From Bacteroides sp. CAG:1060_57_27 (lineage in GTDB: Bacteria; Bacteroidota; Bacteroidia; Bacteroidales; UBA932): a DNA stretch of 64,000 nucleotides. Position numbers and translations under genes: made by a program. Shown one piece after another: positions 26,064-34,510 of this stretch (the stretch's first letter is position 1; every line of letters begins with the position of its first letter). A model generated the notes under the pieces. The model had not been told where the DNA came from, ran no database searches, and saw only the letters and a list, made by a program, of their open reading frames with translations. Location: the NCBI GenBank assembly GCA_001915575.1, contig MNQT01000027.1, positions 85,633 through 149,632 of the forward strand, in the 5' to 3' direction.

Positions 26064-27995
26064 TTAAATCACTCTTATGTTATTTTTAACATTCTCGTCG
26101 CTCCAGTCTAACAACTGCTTGAATGTCTCATAGATGTTTATCTTGTCAGCATCTTGTTCGAAGCAACTATCTCGGAAGATGACACGCAGAGGTTGCTTGT
26201 CTGCCATTGCCTTCACCACACTGTTCGTCACTTTTTCCGCAAAACATGCCACAAGGTCGCCATCATTGACGGTGTAAATCATCTTGCCATCCACTTCTTC
26301 TGAGGACATCGGCAAGGAAAGTTTTACACCCCAGTCAAGCATACAGCCAAACAGCAGGTCAAGGTCATCACGGTCACTCTTGACGTTATTCAAGAAGAGG
26401 TCAAGTTGGTCTTGATTATATTCCTTCGGCGTACGCTCAACATCCTCGAAGTTGCTTTCGTCAACACGGAATACACGGAAGCCTGTATCAAGGTCTTTTG
26501 CCTCTGGATGCTCTTCCTTGATTTTCTTTCCAGCACGACGAATGCGTTCCTTGCCGATCTCGCAGATGTTCTTATAGCCTGCAATGTAAGCATCGCTGTC
26601 TTCAGGTGTTTCTTCTGGAAGTTGAACCAAAATGAACTTTCTATTCATTTGGTCTTCGGAATTACGTTGCATAATGGCATGAGCGGTTGTACCAGATCCT
26701 GAGAAGAAATCTAAACAAACATCTTCTTTTGAGGAGAAAACCCGTGTAAAATAATGAATTAAAGAGACTGGCTTCACATTCTCAAATACCCGATTCCCAT
26801 CAAACAAATCCTGCACATCCTGAGTGCCTTTATTATACATACTTATAATGTCTTTAGGCAATAGACTTGATGGGCATCCCAATCCATCACCGAAATACTT
26901 CTTAATAAAAATATTCCACTTTGCAGGTTGCCCATCCTCATCTATCAGAGTGCTTGAATTTGATGTCGTCTTGAACAAAACGAGATTACTCTTTTTTGCT
27001 TCCTCAAATGTGTCTGGGACAAATCTATAAATATATCCTTGTCTTGGTTTTACCTTTGTACCATCAGGACAAGTAATCCAATATTTTTGATTCTCGTTCG
27101 TTGATGAATTTTTGAAAACAAACTCTTTTGATCTAAAGAGTCCTTTCTCATCTTTTTCATTATACATTTTCTGCGCACCTTCAGAAAGAGGTGCCCAAAG
27201 CATAGGTACATTGTCTATATCTTTAGCGTAGGCAAAGATGTATTCATGTGTTTTACTTACATGCTTTGGCCTAATACCTCCAGCGGTAGAACAATTCCAG
27301 GCAAAAGTGGAAATCCGATTTCTGCTACCATAAATTTCATCGCATATAGCTTTTATATGTTCTTGTTCACAATCATCAATGCTTATGAGGATTACGCCAT
27401 CATCACTCAAAAGACTTCTGGCAACCATTAACCTTGCATAAATCATTGAACACCATTCTGAATGGAATCTTCCATTAGCGTCAGTATTCTTTCTATATCG
27501 ATTGCCTAATTCGTCTATATTACCAGCAGCAAAATCCTCTTCTTCCAAAGAACGACTACTGTCATCATGATACACGAAGTCATTACCTGTGTTGTAAGGT
27601 GGGTCAATATAAATCATCTTTACCTTACCGAGATAAGACTTTTGTAGCAGTTTCAACACTTCAAGGTTGTCGCCCTCAATGTAGAGATTCTGAGTATTAT
27701 CCCAATCCACGCTATCCTCCTTAACAGGACGGAGTGTCTTGTTGATAGGACGTAAAACTTCGGCACGTGCTTCCTGCTTGCCAACCCAGTTGAACTCGTA
27801 TGCTTCGGTAGCATCTTCAACTGTGTCGTCACCAAGTAATTGACGTAAAACATCAAAGTTTACCACACGCTTGATTTTTCCTGTCTTGGGGTCTGTAGCC
27901 TCCGTAAAGCAGGAAGGTGCAATCTGATAGAGTGCATCAAGGTTGAGTTGCGCTCCATCAGCTGACTGCAAACTTAATCTTTCTGGTCTTTCCAT
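26064..27995 (-). CDS. Type III DNA methyltransferase, Mod subunit
   Basis: 643 residues. N6-adenine methyltransferase of the beta arrangement: the catalytic motif IDPPYNTGNDFVYHDD (about 133-148) precedes the SAM-binding motif CLDFFSGSGTTAHAIMQ (about 430). The middle holds the target recognition region and the C-terminal 150 residues interact with partners. It methylates one strand of an asymmetric site, protecting host DNA and directing Res. The recognition sequence cannot be read from the gene. No simple repeat tract is visible that would make it phase-variable. Downstream of DUF4391 by 13 bases. Confidence 0.92.
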   Translation of the reverse strand: MERPERLSLQSADGAQLNLDALYQIAPSCFTEATDPKTGKIKRVVNFDVLRQLLGDDTVEDATEAYEFNWVGKQEARAEVLRPINKTLRPVKEDSVDWDNTQNLYIEGDNLEVLKLLQKSYLGKVKMIYIDPPYNTGNDFVYHDDSSRSLEEEDFAAGNIDELGNRYRKNTDANGRFHSEWCSMIYARLMVARSLLSDDGVILISIDDCEQEHIKAICDEIYGSRNRISTFAWNCSTAGGIRPKHVSKTHEYIFAYAKDIDNVPMLWAPLSEGAQKMYNEKDEKGLFRSKEFVFKNSSTNENQKYWITCPDGTKVKPRQGYIYRFVPDTFEEAKKSNLVLFKTTSNSSTLIDEDGQPAKWNIFIKKYFGDGLGCPSSLLPKDIISMYNKGTQDVQDLFDGNRVFENVKPVSLIHYFTRVFSSKEDVCLDFFSGSGTTAHAIMQRNSEDQMNRKFILVQLPEETPEDSDAYIAGYKNICEIGKERIRRAGKKIKEEHPEAKDLDTGFRVFRVDESNFEDVERTPKEYNQDQLDLFLNNVKSDRDDLDLLFGCMLDWGVKLSLPMSSEEVDGKMIYTVNDGDLVACFAEKVTNSVVKAMADKQPLRVIFRDSCFEQDADKINIYETFKQLLDWSDENVKNNIRVI

Positions 27996-28008
27996 TGTTA
28001 TATTTCTT

Positions 28009-28686
28009 TTATTGTTTTAATTCTTGTAATTCATTTTGCCATAGGGCAATCTGTTTCTTGATACCTCGCGCCTCTCCATTCAACTCCATTTGGCGGTTCA
28101 GCTGGCGCTCGTTCCGTATTCGCTTCTGAATGGACTCCACATCTCGTTTTGCTTTGTCTATCAGCCCTTCCAACTCAACTATACGTTTGGTGTCTTCTGC
28201 TTTCTTTGTACCAAAGCCAGAAACCTGTCCAGCCAGTGCCTCATAGAGGGCATCCATGTTTTGCCCTTCAAGTGTCAGTAATAGCTGATTATCTGTCAGC
28301 CATTCCGTGGCAAAAGTCTTGATGATTTTGAACTGTCCGTTCTGACCGTCTTTCCATTCCTTGTAGTTGAGCAACACTTTGTATCGGTTATCATATTCCA
28401 GAATGAACACCACATGACGAGACATATTTTGGTCAATGAAAAGAAAGACATCGTCGGGACAGTCCTTTGATTTCAGTACAGCAGAGAAAACTACAATCTC
28501 ATGCACCAGCTTGCCATCCTCTACATTGATAGTGGAGGGAGCCAGCTTGTAAAGCCAATAAATGCTAACCACATCATCTACAAAGTGCTGCTTTATCTTG
28601 GCGTTCACTTCCAGATGCTTGTAAAAGGCATTCTTTGGCACGGGTTTGTCCACAATGGTTGTTCGGGGAAACTTCAAGTCAATCAT
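28009..28686 (-). CDS. DUF4391 domain protein
   Basis: 225 residues. The N-terminal 150 residues form a mixed alpha/beta domain (IDLKFPRTTIVDKPVPKN, VVFILEYDNRYKVLLNYKEW) of the DUF4391 type. The C-terminal 70 residues are a charged coiled coil (VELEGLIDKAKRDVESIQKR, then a Glu/Gln/Arg-rich run). DUF4391 genes recurrently lie between an SNF2-type helicase gene and a type III mod gene, suggesting a structural or targeting subunit; function not established. Three bases separate it from the helicase stop. Confidence 0.78.
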   Translation of the reverse strand: MIDLKFPRTTIVDKPVPKNAFYKHLEVNAKIKQHFVDDVVSIYWLYKLAPSTINVEDGKLVHEIVVFSAVLKSKDCPDDVFLFIDQNMSRHVVFILEYDNRYKVLLNYKEWKDGQNGQFKIIKTFATEWLTDNQLLLTLEGQNMDALYEALAGQVSGFGTKKAEDTKRIVELEGLIDKAKRDVESIQKRIRNERQLNRQMELNGEARGIKKQIALWQNELQELKQ

Positions 28687-28689
28687 AGG

Positions 28690-31600
28690 CTATCGAATAA
28701 TTAGGAAGGTGATTAACTCAAAATCGTCCAGTCCCTTTACATCGCTCAACAAAGCGGTAGTCTCGCCCACAGAGAAAAGGCTGTCGATGTCCGATTCCTC
28801 CTTTACGGTTATGATGCTGTCTATGGCATTTGCAAGCAAGTCGCTGTAGTGCTGCATCTTCCTGCCGTCGCAAGTTTCCTTATTGATGATGGCACAGAGT
28901 TCTTTGTTTGGCTTGTCTTGCCCTTTGCATACATGGCGCATCACATCGAGCAGTTTCTTGGGTTGTAGATGGTCGCAGATGACAGTTCCGTCATCGGCAA
29001 TATAGACCATATAGAAGGGGTGCAGCAGGTTCATCTTGTCGATATTGACACCTGCGTTCCTGTTCTTTAGAATGTATATAACACCAGGCTTTGCCAAGTC
29101 GGTAGCCCCAACTACAGCGTTCATACCGAATGGAGCGTGCTCTACATCGGGATTATCCTTGATATAGCTGAGCAAGTCGAGACGGAACTCATTAAGTCCC
29201 AAGTCCATGATGTTGATACCCGTGTCCATGTCCTCGATATCCACGACCTCCTCCTGTAGTTTCTTCAACTGGTTCTTACGATATTCGAGGTCGCCCTTCT
29301 CGTTGGCTGAAAGCAGGTTGTCATCACCCGTACTTGTCAGGACTGTTGCCTTCATTCGGCTCTCTACACGTCCTTTCAACTCGATATATTTGTCAAGTTC
29401 AATGTCAGGCCAATAGTTCACAAGTTGTATTACATCGTTCTTGCTGCCGATACGGTCAATACGTCCGAAGCGCTGGATGATGCGGACTGGGTTCCAGTGG
29501 ATGTCATAATTAATCAAGTAGTCGCAATCCTGAAGGTTCTGACCTTCGGAAATACAGTCTGTAGCAATAAGCACGTCAATATCTTCTGTTGCCTTTGGAA
29601 ACAGGACTGCACGGTCTTTTGATACTGGCGAGAAGAAGGTCAGTACATTATTGAACGACATCGGGAACTTCAGAATGGTGCATCGTCCGTCGGTGCTACC
29701 TGTAATCAGTCCCACATTCAAGCCACACTCTTTCTTGATACGGTCTGCCAACTGTTCATAGATATAGTCGGCAGTATCAGCAAATGCGGTGAAGATAAGT
29801 ACCTTCTTGTTGCCTTCGTTGACTACGTCTTCCTCCTTCGCACCTCGGCCATTCAAACAAGTTTGATGGCTCTCGGTTTGGCGTCGGTTGATAGGATGCT
29901 GGAACTTCTGCTTCAAGTCTGAGACAAGCATCTGCAACTTACAGTCATGCTCAGGTGTGATGTCCTTCAACATCAGGAGAAGCAGTTTCAGTATTTCAAG
30001 GTCATGGCGCAAGTCATTCGACCAGCGAACCACATCAATATCACGAAGGTTTATCTTCGACTTCTTGCCCACAAACGGATCATTCTCACTATCGGTACTG
30101 TCAAGGTCATCGGTGAAGGTTGTTACGTCTATTGCTCCGTCACTTTTCCTGCCAATGACAGAAAGGGTCTGCTCTATGTAGTCCGTGATTCGGCCCAATG
30201 TCAGGCGGAAAGAATTGACGCTACTCTCCAAACGTTTCAAGAGATTTGTAGCCATCAACTTGCGCAAGCCCTTCTCACGGCCGTCAATAGAAATACCAGA
30301 ACCCTCCATGTTGATCTCGTAATCATCCTTCACGCTGTCGAAGATATACAGCGACGGCGTGTAGATACTGAGGTTCAGTTCGTTGAGCTGCTCGGCAATA
30401 TCGCTGAAAGTTATACTCTCGTTGAGGTCAGTAAGCTTTGGACGACGTGATATTGGAGCAAGGCGAGTCGGGAACTTGCCTATATCCTTGGTGTCGTAAT
30501 ACTTGACTATATGGCTACGACTACGAGCTATAGTCACGGCATCGAGCAGTTCGAAGAAGTCGAAACTGAGCTCTTCAAGCAGCCGTTCCGTGGTACGATG
30601 CTCTGGCTGCAGTTTGGCCCATTTATTGTAAGCCAATTGTGCGGAACGGAATATGTCATCTATGCTTCGGCCTATATTCAGGGCATCGTCAATCTGTTCC
30701 GCATGACCTTCATAGGCCAATTGCAACTGGTTCTTCAAATCGTTGAAGCGGTTGTTGACAGGAGTGGCAGATAGCATCAGTACCTTGGTCTTGACACCTG
30801 CACGAATCACCTTCTTCATCAACTTCTGATAGCGGTTGGCTTTGCCTTCCTCCTTCGCACCTCGGCCATTCAAGCGAGCTTGATGGCTCTCGGTTTGGCG
30901 TCGGTTTTCCTTTCGAGTCTCTACCAGCTCCATATCGTCATCCATTTCCTCATCATCGACGTTTCCACCATTACGGAAATTATGGCTTTCGTCGATGACT
31001 ATCAGGTCGTAGTTGCCCCAGTTGATGCGTTCGAGGTCGATACCTGCCGACATTCCACGCTCGCGGCTGAGGTCGCTATGGAAAAGAATGTCATAACGCA
31101 GGCGGTCAGCCACCAGCGGATTGTTCTTGTAGTTGGTCTTGAAGGTGTTCCAGTTGTCATAGAGCTTCTTTGGACAAAGCACAAGTACAGACTTGTTGCG
31201 GTTCTCGTAATACTTGATAACCGAAAGTGCTGTGAAGGTTTTACCGAGGCCTACAGAGTCGGCAAGGATGCAGCCATTATATTTTTCGAGTTTATTGATG
31301 ATGGCAAGGGCAGCATCTTTCTGGAAATTGTATAGTTTGTTCCAGATTACGCTGTTCTTGAATCCTGTAGCCTCATTTGGCAAAACGTCTTCGCTGATAT
31401 CTTCAAGAAACTCGTTGAAGATATTGTAGAGAGTGATAAAGTAGATGAACTCAGGCGCGTTCTCGTTATAGACCGTTTCGATATACTCCAGTACCTGTGC
31501 CGTTACATCCTTGAACTTATCGGAGTTTTGCCATTGTTCGTTGAAAATCTTCAGGTATTCCTCCGCGAAAGGTGATGGCATGACGTTAACCATCGAATAA

Positions 31601-32076
31601 ATCGCATTGCCTCGTTCACACCCCAATTCTGTTGTTGTGAACTCATTGAAAGGCACGTATGCACTTGGCTTCTGATTTTGGACATGCAGGAATCCCCCCA
31701 TTTCTTCTTGTGAAGCATTGGACTTAAACTTAACCTTTCGACGAATCCAGTCGGCACATTCTTTGGCAATGGCTTTTTGTTCGAGCTTGTTGCGAAGCTT
31801 CACTTCAAAGTCTGAGCCATACAGGTTGCGCTCACGGTTGAGTTTCGGAATAAAGAACTCCCTCTTTTCTTTTTTCGCCTTATCTTTGATAAAGGTTGGA
31901 GAAGTAAATATGAAACGTAATTCATCAACGTTTTCAAGTTCGTCCTTCAAAGCTTCATATGCATAGATGGAGAAGGATGCAGCAGCAATAGATACAGTTG
32001 AGTTTACAGACAACTTCATCTGTAGGTCATCTATTACTCGCTCGGATATGTTGTTTATTACTTTTGGAAGTTCCAT
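28690..32076 (-). CDS. SNF2-type helicase associated with a type III R-M cluster
   Basis: A 1128-residue SF2 ATPase. An N-terminal region of about 240 residues resembles the PLD-like module of related helicases (SIAAASFSIYAYEAL) without a visible HKD catalytic motif. Motif I CILADSVGLGKTFTALSVI is near 270, II IVIDESHNFRNGG near 358, III LMLSATPVNNRFNDL near 430, and the C-terminal lobe has KVLIFTAFADTADYIY and QRFGRIDRIGS. Two 20-residue inserts with RRQTESHQ..LNGRGAKEE lie near 391-411 and 730-749, each from a copy of a 61-base element; both fall in linkers between motifs. First gene of the leftward cluster. Likely DNA translocase of the system. Confidence 0.85.
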   Translation of the reverse strand: MELPKVINNISERVIDDLQMKLSVNSTVSIAAASFSIYAYEALKDELENVDELRFIFTSPTFIKDKAKKEKREFFIPKLNRERNLYGSDFEVKLRNKLEQKAIAKECADWIRRKVKFKSNASQEEMGGFLHVQNQKPSAYVPFNEFTTTELGCERGNAIYSMVNVMPSPFAEEYLKIFNEQWQNSDKFKDVTAQVLEYIETVYNENAPEFIYFITLYNIFNEFLEDISEDVLPNEATGFKNSVIWNKLYNFQKDAALAIINKLEKYNGCILADSVGLGKTFTALSVIKYYENRNKSVLVLCPKKLYDNWNTFKTNYKNNPLVADRLRYDILFHSDLSRERGMSAGIDLERINWGNYDLIVIDESHNFRNGGNVDDEEMDDDMELVETRKENRRQTESHQARLNGRGAKEEGKANRYQKLMKKVIRAGVKTKVLMLSATPVNNRFNDLKNQLQLAYEGHAEQIDDALNIGRSIDDIFRSAQLAYNKWAKLQPEHRTTERLLEELSFDFFELLDAVTIARSRSHIVKYYDTKDIGKFPTRLAPISRRPKLTDLNESITFSDIAEQLNELNLSIYTPSLYIFDSVKDDYEINMEGSGISIDGREKGLRKLMATNLLKRLESSVNSFRLTLGRITDYIEQTLSVIGRKSDGAIDVTTFTDDLDSTDSENDPFVGKKSKINLRDIDVVRWSNDLRHDLEILKLLLLMLKDITPEHDCKLQMLVSDLKQKFQHPINRRQTESHQTCLNGRGAKEEDVVNEGNKKVLIFTAFADTADYIYEQLADRIKKECGLNVGLITGSTDGRCTILKFPMSFNNVLTFFSPVSKDRAVLFPKATEDIDVLIATDCISEGQNLQDCDYLINYDIHWNPVRIIQRFGRIDRIGSKNDVIQLVNYWPDIELDKYIELKGRVESRMKATVLTSTGDDNLLSANEKGDLEYRKNQLKKLQEEVVDIEDMDTGINIMDLGLNEFRLDLLSYIKDNPDVEHAPFGMNAVVGATDLAKPGVIYILKNRNAGVNIDKMNLLHPFYMVYIADDGTVICDHLQPKKLLDVMRHVCKGQDKPNKELCAIINKETCDGRKMQHYSDLLANAIDSIITVKEESDIDSLFSVGETTALLSDVKGLDDFELITFLIIR
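29829..29889. repeat. 61-bp palindromic element inside the helicase gene, copy B
   Basis: 58 of 61 bases match the copy at 30846-30906. The centre reads CCATTCAAACAAGTTTGATGG and folds into a stem with one bulged T. Relative to the other copy, the A and T changes on the two arms keep the base pair. It is read in frame and adds about 20 residues before KVLIFTAF of the helicase. Confidence 0.8.
30846..30906. repeat. 61-bp palindromic element inside the helicase gene, copy A
   Basis: The centre reads CCATTCAAGCGAGCTTGATGG, a stem with one bulged T. It differs from the other copy at three positions, two of which are paired with each other. Both copies are in the same reading frame (1017 bases apart) and code for nearly the same peptide, here between helicase motifs II and III. 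Confidence 0.8.
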
Positions 32077-32237
32077 CTTCGCAAAAGAACTCCCAAGCTG
32101 TGTCTCGACAGGCGACCAAGCCCTTTTTACACAGCGAGGGAGTTCTGTTATTCTTTTTTTGCCTTTCGGCTTTTGGTGGTCTTTATCGAGAATATCCGTA
32201 ACCCGATTAAAGCACGAAATGGCGGCTTGCCCAATTA

Positions 32238-32254
32238 GTCTCTTACTAAGAGAC
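32238..32254. promoter_or_regulatory. Palindrome in the helicase leader
   Basis: GTCTCTT-ACT-AAGAGAC, seven-base perfect arms. It begins 13 bases after the -7 box of the helicase gene on the minus strand. Related in sequence to the tandem stem-loops at 85-120. Confidence 0.65.
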
Positions 32255-32267
32255 GGATATTTGAGTA

Positions 32268-32275
32268 CAAAGATA
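32268..32275 (-). promoter_or_regulatory. -7 box of the helicase-DUF4391-mod-res operon
   Basis: TATCTTTG on the minus strand, a perfect consensus match, about 190 bases before the helicase start codon. Confidence 0.55.
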
Positions 32276-32628
32276 CTAATTTTTGGTCAAAATACACATT
32301 ATGTATCTTCAATCTCTTCTGCGATTTTTTGCAGGTTATGCGTCCGGGCCAAATGCTTGATACCTTAAGTTCTTGACGGAAGTTATCTGCCAAGTTATCG
32401 ATTGCCTGTTCATCTGTATTTTCAGCTGTTACATGCCTCCCATGATGGCTTTCCCGAAACCGGTTGTCGGTCCTATATCCTGGGTTGCGTCTCCTCCGTC
32501 GGCCCATATTGCATTTCACCCCCGTAATATGTAAATTTACCGCCGGAAAATCAAGTTCTTATGCCTTAGGGCGGCATGGAACCCGAACAGGCGATGAACC
32601 GACAATATCAAAACAATCCAATTATCTT

Positions 32629-32982
32629 ATGAAAGCAAAGCATCTGTTAGTAGTGATTGCCGCGGCCGCCGCTGCGGCAGGACTTTCCTCATGCACAGGC
32701 AAGGCCGGCATCGAGGGGACATGGATCCAGCCCGTTCCGGGAATGGAAGGACAGGTACAGGGAATCAGGCTCGACGAGGGCGGCAAGGCCTCGTCCGTAA
32801 ACATGGCTACCCTGCAGTACGAGAGCTGGTCCCGCGAGGGCAGCACGCTCGTGCTCACCGGCAAGAGCATCGGCAACGCACTCACCATCGAGTTCAGCGA
32901 CACCCTCACCGTGGAGAAGCTTACGGCAGACAGCCTAGTGCTCTCCAGTCCTGCCAGGACCCTCAGGTACTCGAGGCAATAA
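32629..32982 (+). CDS. Lipocalin-like lipoprotein
   Basis: 117 residues from MKAKHLLVVI. A hydrophobic Ala-rich signal and lipobox GLSSC put the lipidated cysteine near residue 22, so it is an outer- or inner-membrane-anchored lipoprotein. The mature part (GIEGTWIQPVPGMEGQVQGI, INMATLQY-like VNMATLQYESW, LTGKSIGNALTIEF) matches the short lipocalin-like proteins of Bacteroides. Ligand unknown. An intrinsic terminator follows at 33030-33068, so it is probably transcribed alone. Confidence 0.75.
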   Translation: MKAKHLLVVIAAAAAAAGLSSCTGKAGIEGTWIQPVPGMEGQVQGIRLDEGGKASSVNMATLQYESWSREGSTLVLTGKSIGNALTIEFSDTLTVEKLTADSLVLSSPARTLRYSRQ

Positions 32983-33029
32983 GGGAATGATGTCCGGAGT
33001 CTAGGCCGGCGGGGCCTGACCGGATTTTT

Positions 33030-33068
33030 CGGGGAAAGCATCCATAGTGTCTTTCCCCGTTCTTTTTT
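33030..33068 (+). terminator. Intrinsic terminator after the lipocalin-like gene
   Basis: CGGGGAAAG and CTTTCCCCG form a nine-pair stem around a 12-base loop, followed by TTCTTTTTT. Confidence 0.88.
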
Positions 33069-33070
33069 AT

Positions 33071-33078
33071 TAAATTTG
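33071..33078 (+). promoter_or_regulatory. -7 box of the NlpE-like gene
   Basis: TAAATTTG directly after the T run of the preceding terminator and 32 bases before the start codon at 33111. Confidence 0.5.
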
Positions 33079-33110
33079 CATATTGCATGTCAATTAAAAT
33101 CCATAACCGT

Positions 33111-33782
33111 ATGAAACTACAAATGGCTACTACCGCCGCCGCATGCTGCTGCCTGCTGCTGGCGTCCTGCAACTCGACGAAGACAGTCTCCGTGAGCGGC
33201 ACTGTGCTCGATGCGAGCATGAACACCCTGATGATAGTGACCGAAAACTCCGATACTCTTAGCTTCAACACCGTGGATGCCGACAGGAGCGGCCTCGACG
33301 GCCTGTTCATAGGGAACGCGGTGCAGGTGGAATACGAAGGGCGCTACAGCCCCGGAATGCCCGCATCCAAGCTTTCCGACCTCCCCGGGGACGACGGGGC
33401 GCAGACATCCGGAGAGTCAGGAGAAACGGTTGAAAGCTCGTACGAGGGCATACTCCCCGCGGCGGACTGCCCGGGCATACGCTACAGCCTTACCGTCCGC
33501 AGTGCCGAGCACAGCGGTGACGGAAGGTTCACCCTCGAGATGACCTACCTCGAGGCCGAGGACGGCAAGGACGTAACATACACCGTAGAAGGCGACAGGT
33601 TCACCCAGAGGGGCACTCCCGACGACAACGACGCCGTGGTATGGCAGCTGGTTCCCGACGACGCCTCCGAGGGACGCTACAACCTCCTCTGCGAGGACGG
33701 AGGAGCAAGGCTGACCCTGCTCGACGCGGATTTCAGACGGATAGACTCGGAACTGAACTATACCCTCGAAAAGACACGATAG
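33111..33782 (+). CDS. NlpE-like lipoprotein
   Basis: About 223 residues from MKLQMATTAA; an in-frame ATG eight codons earlier is less fitting because it precedes the signal peptide with polar residues. The lipobox LLASC gives a lipidated cysteine. A small beta domain (VSVSGTVLDASMNTLMIV) is followed by an NlpE-type barrel with YEGILPAADCPGIRYSLTV and YLEAEDGKDVTYTVEGDRF. In E. coli NlpE senses envelope stress and copper; here a similar role is only a family-based guess. The CxxC motif of E. coli NlpE is not visible. Confidence 0.72.
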   Translation: MKLQMATTAAACCCLLLASCNSTKTVSVSGTVLDASMNTLMIVTENSDTLSFNTVDADRSGLDGLFIGNAVQVEYEGRYSPGMPASKLSDLPGDDGAQTSGESGETVESSYEGILPAADCPGIRYSLTVRSAEHSGDGRFTLEMTYLEAEDGKDVTYTVEGDRFTQRGTPDDNDAVVWQLVPDDASEGRYNLLCEDGGARLTLLDADFRRIDSELNYTLEKTR

Positions 33783-33891
33783 CACCAGAGGGCGGCCTCC
33801 CGCTGACAAACTGGCAAAGACCGGCCCGGTCCGGCGGCCTCGCACGCCCTTTGCAGCATGGCAGAGCGTCAAACCATAAAACACAGATGAT

Positions 33892-34494
33892 ATGGAAACC
33901 TTTATCGAAAAGATACTTTCAAGTGCCGGAAGGACCGTCAGGCACTGGTGGATGTTCCTCGTCGCCGGGCTGCTGCTCGTCGTCGGAGGAATAACCGTAT
34001 TCTTCTATCCCGCCGAAAGCTATGCCACGCTCAGCATAATGTTCGGAGTACTGATGCTCGTGAGCGGCGTGGTCGAACTGGTCACCGCATGCACGAGCCG
34101 CAACTGGTTCCTCATGAGGAGCTCGTCTATCGTGGGCGGAATATTCGATGTCCTGCTCGGCCTGATACTCTGCCTCTATCCCGGGATCACGCTCGTGCTC
34201 CTGCCCATAATGCTGGGAATCTTCATGCTGTACCACAGCTTCATGACCATAGGCTTCGGCAGCGACCTCAGGATGATGGGCGTGCAGAAGTCGGGCTGGG
34301 CCACCGCGCTCGGAATCGCGCTGCTGGTGCTCTCGCTGATGATACTCGTCAAGCCTTTCGGCTTCGGAGCCGGAGTCGTGACCGCGCTTACGGGGACGGC
34401 GCTGATACTCATGGGTCTGGGTGCCGTTGCCGCAGCGCTGAAACTTAAGGACATACACCGCAACTTCACCACTGTCGACTGGGGAGACAACTGA
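33892..34494 (+). CDS. HdeD/DUF308-family membrane protein
   Basis: 200 residues with six predicted membrane helices in a repeated pattern of short pairs (FLVAGLLLVVGGITVFFYP, TLSIMFGVLMLVSGVVELV, IVGGIFDVLLGLILCLYPG, LVLLPIMLGIFMLYHSFM and so on). This is the HdeD/DUF308 arrangement, linked to acid or general stress in enterobacteria; the molecular function is unknown. Preceded by a 109-base gap and followed by the metallo-hydrolase gene after 16 bases, possibly one transcript. Confidence 0.8.
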   Translation: METFIEKILSSAGRTVRHWWMFLVAGLLLVVGGITVFFYPAESYATLSIMFGVLMLVSGVVELVTACTSRNWFLMRSSSIVGGIFDVLLGLILCLYPGITLVLLPIMLGIFMLYHSFMTIGFGSDLRMMGVQKSGWATALGIALLVLSLMILVKPFGFGAGVVTALTGTALILMGLGAVAAALKLKDIHRNFTTVDWGDN

Positions 34495-34510
34495 CAAGAC
34501 AGACGATACC

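Larger units (their letters stand above)
32077..32628. other. Right border of the island, no clear gene
   Basis: Holds the promoter and leader of the helicase operon (about 32077-32275). From about 32280 to 32520 there are short open frames on both strands that I cannot assign; they could be remnants of a disrupted gene. Base composition returns to GC-rich at about 32440-32560. A weak -7 box (TAAATTTA, 32532-32539) could serve the lipoprotein gene at 32629. No integrase, tRNA or obvious attachment repeat is seen. Confidence 0.5.

Noticed and set aside
32235..32519. 94-residue minus-strand open frame at the island border
   Set aside because: Arg-rich start and no recognisable domain; reads across the helicase promoter. 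At most a gene remnant.
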